A DNA stretch of 64,000 nucleotides, taken from positions 2,928,274-2,992,273 of the forward strand of contig NC_066852.1 in NCBI RefSeq assembly GCF_001640805.2. The letters run 5' to 3'. Position numbers and translations under genes: made by a program. The first letter of the stretch is position 1. Each line of letters opens with the position of its first letter. Below, one piece after another: positions 11,046 through 24,000 of this stretch. A model generated the notes under the pieces. It was not told the origin of the DNA and ran no database searches. It worked only from the letters and a program-made list of their open reading frames with translations. The stretch comes from Lates calcarifer (taxonomy: Eukaryota; Chordata; Actinopteri; Centropomidae).

Positions 11046-14000
11046 AATAATCATAATTGATCTGCTGACATTCATCCAGTTTGTAGAACACGTCTAAAGC
11101 CCTTTGAGCTTGAGCACAAATACATCACTCTGTTTGATCAGTGATGGAGCATAGCTTCTTAAAGCATGAGTCCCAGTGGGTTTTTTGGCCGGTCAGCATT
11201 ATCACCTCTTCCTCCACCTCAACCAGGAAATTACACTTGTCAGCACCCTGACCAGAGTTGGCTGGATTTGGAGAGGAGGGATCAAAGCCACTCAGGGCAC
11301 CAGCACATGGCCACTGGGCCCCATTAATGCCTCCTCTAACTTAAATTTCTCTCGCCCTTCTCTCATCTTCAAAAGACCTGTCTTATCCCATTTTCCTGCC
11401 CTGTCAGTGGCAACAGATGTGATGGGACACAACAGCATCAAGAAATGTGAATATGGAGGATATGGATGGTGTATTTTAAAGGAGTTTAAAATGTGGATAG
11501 TAGATGGTAAATATTGTGGTTGGGAAGCAAAATGCCATTTCTATTAATCCACCAACTTTATGTGATATCTTTTAAGATTTGATCAGGGCTGTTTGATGCA
11601 TCACAGTTTCACCTATTTTTGTTGACAACACTTTTAAAAAAGCTTCAACATGTTTATTATGATCACAGACGTGTATGTATGTTGTTATGTTGACTCAAAT
11701 AAGCCAAGACTCCCTTTCTCTCCCCATCCATTTAAGAAGTAGTGCGAGGTGTATAAAGACAAGTATTGGACAGATAAAAATACAAGCTACTGCTCTTTTC
11801 TGGAGAGGACTTTAGAGTTTGAAACGCATAACCTGACAAGCATCATCTATCACAGTTTCTTATCTTGCAGTGCTGTCAACAGGCTGCTTTAAAACATGAT
11901 GAAACAGCCCTCAGATCCAGGTGCTATCAATGTCTGGAAAAGCCTGTTGGAGAAGAAAACAATGCTATTAATAAGACACTCTGGTGAAAATGAGAAATGC
12001 CAAGATGGTCAAAAACAGCTCCCCCGCTGGGATGTGATGTGGTCATCACTTTATTAGGTTGCTGTGATGGAGCATTGTTAAAACAAGAATGCAGTCGTTT
12101 GTGGTTTAATCTGACCCTCATGTGCCAGACAAGGTCTCTAGCCAACAATGCAGAAGTTGCCGTCACTCCTGAAACTTTATGTACACTTAAACTGCTGACG
12201 TTTTGACAACAGAATTGAAGAAATTCTTAAAGCTGTACTAGGAAAGATTTAAATGTAAGGCTACACCTGTCTTCAGGCTAAAGCAAAAGGTGTCATGAGA
12301 GTGAAGGGGAAAAAAATCAATTCAGATGTTGGCATGGGCACTGAATGAATATCTCCATTAACAAGATTTGATGAGTCAAAGCTTGACAGCCAAGCGCTAA
12401 GCAATCTCTCAAAGAGCAGTGAATGAGCACACTGTCTAGTTAAAGCAGTACTAAATTTCAAACTACTTAAACCCTTTAAAACCCAATAAGCATCACCACA
12501 CTAAAACACAAACTGCATTTCTTCATGTGCCCTCAAAATACTGTTAAATAATCAATGAAGAAATTGCTTACAGTCAATTACATCCTACTTAAAAAATCGA
12601 ATTGGGATTGGGGTTGAGGCCTTGGTGTAATTATGAGGATGTATGCAATTATGTGGGCAAGCTTTGTGTGAAGTGCTAGAAGCTTGGGAGTTCAGATGGA
12701 AGTCCAAGGTTATAAAAGGCACACAGGGGAAATTAATGCACCAGGTACTGATAAGGTATCATTCTTCTGTATGTCTAAAAGTTTCAAAAGAGGTTGACTT
12801 TGTAAAAGTCAGATCCCTGAATCTAGAAAACGAGAGGCTCACATTTATTATGATGTCTTAAGTAAGGGTGACACTTTAGTTTGACTTAATAATGATTTTG
12901 ATGTTCTGGTGGCACTACTGGAGAGAGACGACAGAATCTGTAAAAACAAAATGGCTGTTCCCATTTAACACACAAGTCTGCTCAGTAAATTAGGAACGCT
13001 CATCAATTGTCTGTGATAGCAAGAATTCATTCTCTGTGGGTCATCAATGTGCCTTTATGTAGTTGAAATTTAATTTCAATTTAATTGAATTAAAAAAAAA
13101 TCCTATAGAGACCAACAAGATAGCAGCAAGTATTTTATAATTGTTATATTATAGTGTGTTGAAGAGGCATAAATGCATCGTGTTTTTGTCAAAGAGAGTA
13201 CTTAAATGAGAGAGATTGTTTCCTACCAGTAGCCAGGTTTGCACTGGAGACATTGGTGGGGCGGTGGATGTGAATGGAACATTGGTCTGTTTGTAGTGAA
13301 AGCAGACAAGACAAGCTAATTATTATGGAGGAGCACGACTATAGCGCTGCACTTATTAAATTACTCTGGACCATGCGTTTACCTCAGATTTAGGGATGAT
13401 AAAAGATTTGGGTCCTGTGGGCTAAAGACTAATCATTTCAAGTGAAGTGAAGTGAAGGTCACGTTTGCTTTACTGTGAGCTCCAGCCACAATGTTTTCAA
13501 CTAAGAATTGTTCTTCTGGCCTTTTTTGATATACCCACTGCATTACACATGGGCCTGAGCTTTGTCATATTTCTGTCTTTGTTGTCGGCTGAGTCAGGTT
13601 CGTATGTAAAGCTCTTCATTGCAGTTGCTCTCCAAATGTCCTTGAGACTCTTCTAGTCCTTATATGTTCAATCAGAACTTCAAATCTGTAAAAGTATTTA
13701 GAAAGTAATTAAAGGAAATTAACGTAAGACAAATACGTGATGTAAAATGTTAGAGTGGGTATTAGCATATCTGAAAACAATCTTTCTGGTGGTGATAAAA
13801 TGACCACATAAAAGCATTCAGAAAATCAGGCATCATCACTTACTTTTTATTTTATGTGCCTATGATTAACCTTGTTCTTCCAAACATCAACACTACCTGG
13901 AGTCAGTAAAGCAACAAAATTCAATCATACCCTGAACTGTGTTGTTTTTCTTTTTAATAAAATGTATATCTCTTGTGGTATTTCAAGGAAAACATATCCT

Positions 14001-14330
14001 GTGTAAATCTTTAGTGCTTGGATGAATAATCTGCATTGGATCTATCCTCTGCATTCTAACTCTGAAATTACATGTAGATATATACAGTACATTAATGTAC
14101 ATATATAGCATAGCACATTACCATAAAATAGCTATGGGGAGTGATGAAGTAGCTACTCAGTGATAACTTGGAAAAGTTGTTGGGCTTTAAAAAAAAAAAA
14201 AGGTTCACTTTCTGGCTCATCCTCACGGCCACGTGCCAAGAAACCCCACTCATCCACCCACTTACTCACATTTTCTACTTCTCTACTTTTGGTAGAAGCG
14301 GAGTCCAATAAAGTATAATGAATGCGATGA
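11046..14330. other. unique non-coding sequence with CNE-like islands
   Basis: No gene is supported. A 123-codon open frame at 11176-11547 has no recognisable domain. Its first 250 bases (about 11180-11430) are GC-richer than the surroundings and free of simple sequence, which is suggestive of a conserved non-coding element or an unrecognised exon. A short tandem AGTGA x3 lies at 13441-13455. A 14-bp perfect palindrome (GTACATTAATGTAC) is at 14087-14100, flanked by TATATA. An A13 run is at 14189-14201. Confidence 0.45.
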
Positions 14331-14333
14331 AAT

Positions 14334-14352
14334 ACACACACACATATATATA
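14334..14352 (+). repeat. (AC)n/(TA)n microsatellite
   Basis: ACACACACACA runs directly into TATATATA. This short compound dinucleotide repeat is followed by further TACATATAT sequence. Confidence 0.8.
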
Positions 14353-16576
14353 CATATATTGTGTATTTTAGTCCTAATTCTTTCCATTGTCAAATATGAT
14401 TTAACTGTTTGTGTCAGTTGTGGGCCACAGCAGGTTAAGTGGGTGGGAGAGGTGCAGGAGCTGGACTTGTGTACAAAGAGACAATATCTGTTGATGCAGT
14501 TCCTTCTCATCACCAACAGATGTTGAGAGATGCCACAGAATACATTATCCATTACTCAATATGCAGTACATCCAAAAGGGTTGCTTACAAAGGGAGGGAT
14601 CTATTTTTCATGTAGTCCTCTTTGGTCTCTCCTCCTCTTCGATCTTTCTTTCTCTTTGTCCCTCATTGTTCGCTCCCTCATCTTTTTTTCTCAGTCTTTT
14701 CATGTCATTCTGTGTCACATAGAGACAAAATCCAGTCATTCATCAGCTGAATAAAACAGGTGCACAAAAAATGTCCAATAAGGTGAATATACTGCAACAG
14801 GCTACACACTTCATTTATAGGTGAGGCAGGTGAACTTTGTTGGGAGATTGAGTGACAAGCAGCAAGTGATGAAGTTTTAGTATTTGTAGGTGGAATTTGC
14901 TGTTTAAGTGGCTGTTCTGGCTCATTCCATCACTACCCAGCACACATGTAATGATACAGTCAGGTCATGACACAGAAGGAGTGTAACGATTGTCATTCTC
15001 ATTTTTTGGTTTTGTTTTTGTGGGAGACTAGTGAAAACTTAACTAAATAGTCGTGTACCACAGTTCTGTCTTCCCCTATTGCAATATGAGATTGTGAACG
15101 TTTCTATCACAGTTTCTGTCTGGGTGTCAGAATTGTTAAACACCTACGATACAGGGGTACTGAGGTTAAATTGACTCTTGATATTTTAAACAAAGCATCT
15201 GTCATTGCTTGTTTGAATTTAAAATGTTTCAACTTGAGAGAAATTGTCAGTTATTGAGTTGTGTGACCCCAGGAATGTACAGAGACAGGAAGGGAAAGGA
15301 AAATGAGAAGCTTAGGGGGAAAATAAGAGAAATAGTAGCATTTCTGGTGCCTTTCAAAAATCTGTCTGTCTGAACTTCTATTCCCTGCTTCTTGTCACAG
15401 CAAGTGTTCCCCCTGTGAGTCCAGGAGCTCGTTCATTGGCTGTCTGGGGCCAAAAGAAGAGTTGAAATTTCAGTTCGCATTGTATACATTTTATTTCAAA
15501 CCAGTGTGCTCAGCGGGATGAAACTTTATCTTTGAATAAGCAAGAACACAGATGGTCTGACTTTGAAAATAGGCACTCAGTGGCACTCTGCTCTTACTCC
15601 TCACTGCTCTGATGCCCTGTTTGGGACTCAGCTGATAAGATTTCTTTGATGCTGAACCCTTCTAAGTTAAGTCATCCATCCACATTGTGATGGATTTCTT
15701 AGCTCTCTGATACATATCCTTTTTTTGGACCTTGAAACACTCTATATTGTGCCAGTTTATTTTGTTTAATACAAAGTACTGTTGCCAGAAAAGTATGACG
15801 CAACACATTTGTTTTCTGTGATATTTACATGAATTCAACAGCTTGTGTCTAATATCATTCAGTCACTGTGCAAACAGAACCTGTCATTGGAGTTTTTGTC
15901 TGATGCAAATATCCCTCCTGACTGTGATGAAAGACCACAGAAATATCCTTTTTATGTCATTAGAGGAGAGAACACAGCTTTTAAAAAATCAACACTGTTT
16001 TTCTGCCACACCCCATCCACACTGTGCTGCAGCATCATTCACAAAGCCAGAGAGGACAAACAATGGCCAAAACCAATAGAGGCATCACTCTTCAAAAATA
16101 ATGCATGCACTCTCTGCAGAGCCAAGTTCCATCAATCCACATGAGATAGACTGCCTTGTCTAGACCACTGTAATTTCTTTAACATTTTAAATAGGGTTTA
16201 ACTGTAACAATGAAGCAGGTCAGGCGTAGTCCGACACACACGGGTAATGTACTGTATTAAGTTATTTACAATTAAATGTTGAATCTGTGGCAGAGACCTT
16301 AGCACAAACAGCAGGAAGTAGACATAACAAACTGTCCTGAAAACAGCTTTCGAGTTCATATATCCATGACGGAGGTATAACAGAATGTTACAGTGTTTTT
16401 GATATGACTCCAAATAAAACATGACAATCTTGTTGGCTTTTTTCTGGTTGAGAGATTCAAGGCTTCAAGGTTGAGCAAATTAATTTAAGAGTCACTATGT
16501 GTTTAGCTGTAGTTTTTCTCTGCCCCATTTACTATATTGAATGAGGCATCAGTGTGGGTTTGGCAGCTGACACAAG
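14353..16576. other. unique non-coding sequence
   Basis: A pyrimidine-rich stretch occupies about 14618-14705. Overlapping open frames at 15843-16144 encode nothing recognisable. No gene, RNA or repeat family was identified. Confidence 0.5.
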
Positions 16577-16594
16577 GTGTGTGTGTGTGTGTGT
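16577..16594 (+). repeat. (GT)9 microsatellite
   Basis: Nine uninterrupted GT units. It creates short open frames in both directions that read as Val-Cys or Thr-His repeats and should not be mistaken for coding sequence. Confidence 0.9.
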
Positions 16595-19500
16595 CTGTTG
16601 TGAGAGCCCAGGCAGAAAGTGCATCACAATTCACAGTTTGCTGCAGAGTGATACGTAGCACTCTGATAGGACTGGTAACTCCCTTTGGAGATAAACCAAA
16701 GTTTCTAACATGCATCTATAATCCAAAGACTTTTCTTAATTTCATATCACTCAACATAGTAAGCTTACCACCCATGTTCACTGATGTGAATTAATGCCAC
16801 TGTGCCCTCATATTCCTTGCTGAGCACTCCTAAATTGATCATAATCCCAAAGAAAATCCAAGAAGGTGGAGAAGAGAATGAATTCATGCCCCAGAACCAG
16901 TGGAAGATTACCCAGATTAACAAATGTATTCTCTTAAATTCTGTTGAAGAATGACATTCAAAGGCAAGAATTCATTAGTGGGACTTCTCGTGATGATTAT
17001 GACAGAAACTTCGTCTTGAAGATACCTTTAGGGCCAACATCTCTTAGAACTATAACCTTCAATCAGCTACTGATCGATAGCATAGAACAGATGCCTTCAC
17101 ATGTTATTCCAGAGGCCCTCCCTCCATCCTACTGTCTCTCTCACATCTTGTAGTAGTACTCTGTTGTTGTGAGCTCATGTACAGACATTTAAGTTGATGT
17201 AAAACTGAGCTGAGTTTGATTATCATGGCTCAGGTTTTTTTCCTTTAAAGTGTGGAGAGACGCACCATTTTCAGTTTGTCTCTCCTGCTGGCACAGCTGA
17301 TTCATAACGTGTTATTAACTGCACTGGTTTAGCCAGAAGCACTGATTGTATGCAAGTGTATGTAAGATAGTAAGTTAGCCTGTTATTTTGATAAAGGTAT
17401 TTTTAGTGGTATGACTCAGACTCAGTCACACTAAGTAGGTTAATTGTAGGCCTAATTACTAATGATGAGTGCTGTCTTGGGAAAAAGAAGATTAATTTCC
17501 ACCTCCCAAGAACATCAAGAGTGTTATAGATTTTAGATGGCAAAGACTTAGTCTCAGACTGCCCCAAGGTCACAGGAAAGGCCATAGTATACTTTTACTT
17601 CATTAGCTGATGAAGAAAATGTTGACTACATGGCTCTGATGACCTCAAGCACAAGCATAACAAGCATTTGATGGGTGTCAGAGATATCATGTGGAATATC
17701 TAAAGCACCAGTGCTTTGATGATTGTGAACCCTGTTTTGTTTGTATTGTATCTGTTCTTGTCGGCATCTGTGCATTCGGTGATGTTCCGATGATTAAAAC
17801 ACAAACAGGATTTAGATTTTTAGAGATTTAAAACTTGATTTCAAGGACCTGCAGCAGCAGCAGCTTCTGTATGTAAGAGTGCAGACATCCAACCACCCTG
17901 TCTAAACTTACAATTTTTCAGGTGCTTGAAGGCTACTTTCTGTTTGATCCTCCAAAACACACAATTCATTGTTTTCCAATTTGATAGCGAATCAACAGTC
18001 CAGACTGTTCCAGTGCGTGTGTTCTGTTTATTTACTTGCTACAATTAAAGTTGCCTCCAGGGCAATCAATATGGCCAGTACCTCATGTTGGATTCATAAA
18101 AGCTTTTCACAACTGTAAACTTGTCCCTAGATTCCCTTTCTCACCTCTGTATCCCTAATCCTCACCCTCCTCACCCTTCCCTGGCCTGCTATGCTGTATC
18201 TGTTGTCCTGTGTGCTGGTGGTGAAGCAAAAGCCTATCCTGTTGCTTTAGGCTCCAGACAGTGTAAGGGGAATTATTGCTTTGCCCTTAATGCTGAACGT
18301 CACACATGGAGCTCCAGCAGAGGCAGAACCGGGGAGAGAATAACAGAGATGAAGAGAACATGTAATCCACTGGGCTCTACTGCTGGGACACTCAAACAGT
18401 CCTAGATTGGCAGGGGCTGCTCTCTATGCCCTTATCATCATCAGATTCAGGGGCATGAAATGACTGCTCTTACTTTCGGTTACATTTGCTTTGAAAATCA
18501 AACAAACAGACATATTTAGGAGCGTAAGGATTCACAGCTGCTTCGGGATCTGTAAGCTTTTGGTGGTGCACTCAGCTAGTGTTTGACTTGTTTCTTCAGT
18601 AAAGCATATGTATATAAGTGGAAGCTGTTGATCCACCATTTCTTGTACCTCAGAAGAAGTGAACATACTGAATGTTCCAAGGTTGCCTGCGTGCTTTGTC
18701 TAGTAAAGGACCAGAAGGAAAGCACAAGAGCTGTGGTCACCTCCTGGAATAGGTTAAACCCAATCACAGCACATTAGTTGGGTTTTCTCACCATGGAGGT
18801 CAAACCATGCTGTGAATGGCTACGAGAGTTCGAGTCATGTTGGCATGCAAGAAGGTTCTGGGTTCCAGCAGACAGACATAAATCGTGATCAATAGCATTG
18901 ATTTCTGAAAAAAAAAAGACAGAATATAGAGGAACGAGGTTTTTGCTCATTATATACTGTATTTGCTGCATATACAACTAGAACTAGGCATTATACCATT
19001 CAGCCAAGTCTTGTACTTCATCTTTACAGTACATATACACCTTATATTGCATTAGCATACTCCGTAAAATCTGAAACTGTATCTGGAATTTATAGAAATA
19101 AAGATTTTGTTCTTAATTAAAAGTGGAGGTTTGTAAAAGCAGAAGAGGAAATCTGTGTTTTATACTTGAGGATGACACATTTTATCTGGAATACTCTTCA
19201 CCTGATTTATGGATGAATGAACCGTGACTGCAGCATTTGTGACCAAATGAAGGGCATTCTTGGCTGGAAAATACTGTTGACATTTAAATTGTGACTTTGT
19301 TTCTTTAGCTCAGTATATGTGAATGTTCCAGGCCTGATGTTACTGTTATTGAGAGTCTGTGAAGGTCAGTGGTGAGTGAACATACTACACACATTTTGTT
19401 GACAGTTTTAAAAAAGAGATGAACATTGAAAGTGGCAGAATGGTTTGAATTCATCTCATTGGCCTGCCAGAGACCTGCATCTGACATTGTGTTTACACAA

Positions 19501-19846
19501 CAATGCCAGATGCCATATTTGACCACGCCTGATGTGATTTCACTTATATAATAATCCATAATCAGAACCTTGCCCAGTGTATCTAGTCTCATCATTATTT
19601 TTCTTCAAGGAAGTTTTGCAGAAGGGCTTTTAACACCCCAAGTTCATTCTACAAAAAATGGTACCAGATGAATCATCCAAATGATACACTAGCAGTGCAA
19701 GATACATTGTTGTACATCAACATTAGAAGCTGTAATTTCCTGTGCAAATTAAGAAACCCAACCGGGGGGGAAGAATGAGTCTTTGGTTCTCTTTTCCGAA
19801 TCACCCAGAAGACATCAGTTCAAATTCCCTTTAAAGGAATAAGGAT
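16595..19846. other. unique non-coding sequence with CNE-like island at 18.2-18.5 kb
   Basis: No gene is supported. (GCA)4 lies at 17851-17862. About 18190-18470 is GC-richer and non-repetitive, and could be a conserved element. Near 18840-18868, GCAAGAAGGTTCTGGGTTC resembles the B-box side of a tRNA-headed fish repeat. Too little surrounds it to call it. Confidence 0.45.
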
Positions 19847-19942
19847 TTTCTTTCTTTCCCTTTGTCTTCTTTTATTGTCTTCCTTCCTGTTTGTTTTTCT
19901 GTCTTTTTTTTTTCCATCTCTATCTTTATCTTGTCCGGCTTT
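19847..19942 (+). repeat. polypyrimidine tract
   Basis: About 95 bases of mostly C and T (TTTTCTTTCTTTCCCTTTG, then TTCCTTCCTG, then CTGTCTTTTTTTTTTCC). It resembles a decayed CT microsatellite. Open frames through it, rich in Phe, Leu and Ser or in Lys and Glu on the other strand, are compositional artefacts. Confidence 0.6.
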
Positions 19943-22900
19943 GTTTTTATTGCTTCAGTTACAGTATGACATGTGTGATAAGGAAACCTGCAGTGTGGAA
20001 CCTTTGTCTCCCCCTTCTGGCAGTGAGAGTAATTACAATCTGTGTTTCTCGCTGCCAATCACTTTTTTTTAGACAGTAGTCCCTCCTCTGAATGCTGAGT
20101 TTCTTTCTTTCTTTTTTTTATCTGAAGCACCAGGAACTTTTCTTTGATGCCTCCTCGGTGTTTCTGCCATACTCCTAGCTGCTGTAGTCTACCCCATTAC
20201 TGCCATCATGGTTGCTCCCATCTTTAGCTCTGGCAAACCAAAATTCTGGTGAAGAGAGATTCACCTGGCACTAATAGGCTTATTCAGCATTGTGTGAACT
20301 CATTTGAAAAAGGCTTGAATGTAAAAAACATTCATTTCTGTGTTAAAGTCCTGCACTTCAGCTTTGCTTTTGTTTTGTTTTTTTTTGACATGGATATAGA
20401 ATGAGGTTTTGTTCATATTTAGACATTTATGTTATAATTAGTTGGTTCACTGTGAAGCTTTCAGTTTCTATTTCCTTTATGAAAGGTTTGGTATTTAGAA
20501 ATTCGTTGAGCTTCTAATTGCTCATCCTTACAAATCAGAGTCCTTGTACCTTAAGCTTGCCAAGTTGAGCATCAGTTGAGCTTTTTATGAAAAAATAATG
20601 TTTTTACAGTTCTGATATGTTTTGTTGGCTGGCAGGAGAGTCTGCTTTGCCACAGAAAGTGACAAAATTAAGAATTTTTAAGTGTGAAAATTCCTCACAG
20701 ACCACCTACACATTCAGAGAGCGACGTCTCACCAACAGCAGATCTTGTCTTGCCTATTCCTTTGTCATTAAGCCTTGTGCAGTTTATTGCTGCCATTTTA
20801 CATTCCACCAGGGAATTAAAATCCTCCAAATTCACACACTCAGCCTCTGCCTTTTGGAGCTGCCAGTGTGCAAAGCTGCCCTACTGCAACTTCAAGTAAA
20901 CAAAGGAATGAAAGTAAATGCCTGATATTGTTTCAACACTACTTGACTTTAATTGGACAGCCTCATATTTCCAGTCAGTACTTCCCTCATGTGACCTGGC
21001 AGTAGACCACAGTGAGAGAGGAGACAGTGTTAATACATCCGTGTGCAGCGATAAGGCATAACGATGGCGTCTGCGGTCTCTACCAGCAGCAGCAGGAGCA
21101 GCCGAGCTGGCGAGAGCTGATGAAGAAAGATTGCAGATGCTCTTAAACCTTGAAGAATGAAACTGAAGATAACTTGATATCCGTCCTCCCTGCGGCTGAT
21201 GTGTAATGATCCTTCGTGACTGACACTAAAAAAAAGCATTTTCTATGAACTGATAGTCTGACTCTCAATATACTGGGTTTAATCAGGCCCACAGCGAGCA
21301 ATATTGCCTATCTTCTTTTCAGACTCAGCTTAGATCTCATATCACCTCACCTTTGGGGAAAAAATAAATTAAAATGTTGGCAGTGACTTTTTTTCTGCTG
21401 TTGTGTACTGATGGCAGATATCTGAGGCACACTCATTTAATGCAAAAGCCCCCAGGGCCGTATTAATCAATTGACATTATCCCAAAATCACATTAATGGT
21501 TCTTACTTACAGCTAGCCAGTAGTGTAATCTTTCACTTTAGCTACTTGTCATCTGTGTTGCCACTGGAGGAGTGCTCCTCAGCTGTGCTGGTGAAGACAG
21601 GAGGGTGACACACCCACACAGTTCCACCCCTTGAACCAAATCCAAGCAGAAAACATTTGAGTTACGTGATATTAATTTGGCACAGCAGACAGGCGTCCCA
21701 TGGGAAATAGGTGTCAAGCAAATTTACATTTATTTCCCACTGCGACACATCTCAGACCACTACTAATTCAGCCAGAGTGGAAAGCCCATCCCACTGAAAA
21801 TGATTCAGTTGGCCAAAGCACAGATGTCTGCTGTCTTTCATGTGCAAATAGGCGACCTCTATGCCAGTGGCAACTAGTCCCAGGTCAGACTCATACAAGT
21901 CATGATGTGATAAGTAAAATCAGGAAAAAACTGACTTTTCAGATGTCAAATAAAATCCATCACTCAGCTGCATATTTTCTTTTTTTCTATTTGAATCATT
22001 TAATAAAATAGTTTTCAGCTGTATTTTGCTTCTGGCCCAGTCTGATGTGACTTTGTATGCAGCTACAGAGCACCTCAGGGCCTGCTGAAAGGGCACACTG
22101 TGTTCAGGTTTGTCAGACAGAGTTATAACCCAGTGGGAAGGCTGTATCTGATGGTTAGATGAGATTGTAATATTAGTATAATATGTAAATACTGCAGTGC
22201 ACATCAAAATGTCACCGTCCACCTCTTTATTCCACCTCAATCAATCATTTCCATGTTTATTTGCAGTTTTCCACGCAGTTCTACATAATGCAGCTTAAGA
22301 GTCCAGCTGTGGCTCAGGATAAAGATAAAGTCTGTTTTCAGTTAAAAATGTCATTTGAAGGAATTATACAGAGAGCGCCAACTCTGGGACATTATGAATT
22401 ACCTCAAGTTCTGTTCAGTGTTACTGTTCACCTACTGTACAGCTGAGCTTTTTTCTAGGGCTTTGGTGATGTAGAAACGGAAACTCTGAATTAAAAACAC
22501 AAAAACAGATTTCACTGGATTTAATTAACCGCTACAGCTTGGGGCTTTGAGTTGGGTGTCACGATGAGGGCACTGTTTGGAAAATAAACAGGGATGTTTC
22601 ATTAATGTGAACACTGACAGTAAAGGATGTACCAATTAACCAAGCTTTTGTCTAAGCTGATGAAAACAAAAACATGTGTATGATTGAATTTGAACAACAC
22701 ATAAATAAAAGTCTTTATATTTTCAGCGTACTTGTGGGCTTCACATGCCACAAGTCTATTGAGTGGTCTCACAGTGAGAAACGTCTGGCCTCCCAAGAGA
22801 TGAAAACAATGCTGCCCTGCACCACTGAAACCAATTAGAGCAATGAGTCAGATGCAGTACACACATTGTGCTGCTGGGCACATGAAATTTGACATAACTT

Positions 22901-23819
22901 CGTCCACAGCAACCCCAATCTTATTGTCTTGATACAAATTAGATAAACGCCATGTTAGGCACTTTATCATTCAGTCACCACGATTCCAGGTTACTGGAAA
23001 ATATCACAACATGAAATCTGAGTTGGTATTAATACTGGGCTGACTCATTACACAACTGTAGCTGGTCTTTCATGGCAGCACAAGAGTTCTTCAAAAATAG
23101 TGATGCAATTGTTTATTCACTTTCTGCTATGTCAACATTTCCGAGATGTCTCACCAAAATTATTTCAGGAGACGCTCCTATTGTTCATAATAGAGGGTAG
23201 GGACCAACAAGCGATATGGTCATTCAGGTTGGAGGACTTGTTGAGAGTGAGAGTGATACGTGACCCTCTGTTCTTGCTATATCATTAAGAGTGAATGTAT
23301 TTTCCTAAGTTGTGTATACAGTGGGACAGCTGCCCAGTGTTTATGGATATGTTTGTGCACAAGCAACCAACATGATGAGTAGTCATGGGGTGCTGGTTGT
23401 TTGGTTGTCAGATTTTTAACTTGCCATGAAGCTCATCTCACATCCAAGTCATTTAGATAGATTTAGATCTTAATGAGAGAACTGACAGATAATATAGGAC
23501 ATGATGTGTTAAAGATATATTTTGTTTTTAGGTCATGGAAATGAGTGCACCATATTAACAGTGCAGTTGAACTTGATCCCTTGACATGCTTGCCTCTGCC
23601 ACACTTCTTTGTTGAAGTCACTTTGAAAAGCTTTTGCTTCCTCGCCTCCTTTGTGTTTATCATTGGAGTGAGCGTTGCAGATTTGGAATTGCATCACAGA
23701 GATCAATGTGGAAATTATTCTAATGAGTAGTCAGCCTTCTGCAAATGCTGGAAAAGTAGCTTATATTATTTTACATAAGCAAACATTTCAGTCAATATTA
23801 CAACAAGCTGTCAGTCCAA
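19943..23819. other. unique non-coding sequence with two CNE-like islands
   Basis: No gene is supported. Two islands stand out. 21040-21125 is a small CpG-dense patch with a CAG-rich run. 21435-21530 has clustered homeodomain-type ATTA words, including TATTAATCAATTGACATTA around the palindrome TCAATTGA at 21467-21474. Open frames at 20617-20925 and 21700-22240 resemble no protein. Confidence 0.45.
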
Positions 23820-24000
23820 CAGAGTATAGCAATTAGTTGCTTGATCATTTAGTTAACAGAGAAATATATTGATATTCAGTTTTGGACTTTTGGTCAAATA
23901 TAAGAAGCTGTTCTTTAAATGTTACTTTGGATTGATGTGTCTTCTGCATGATCTTCACATTTTACTGACTAAATGATTAATCAGTCACTGTGGGTGTTTT
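23820..24000 (+). repeat. palindrome-ended teleost repeat, copy C
   Basis: The order TTAGTTGCTTGATCATTTAG, TTAACAGAGAAATA, GATATTCAGTTTTGGACTTT, TGGTCAAATA, TTACTTTGG, then ACATTTTACTGACTAAATGA and TTAATCAG follows the same element as the 7133 copy, in the opposite direction. It is moderately deleted internally. Confidence 0.6.

Noticed and set aside
18839..18868. Another tRNA-headed repeat (GCAAGAAGGTTCTGGGTTC)
   Set aside because: Only about 20 bases fit, with no A box and no repeat body on either side.
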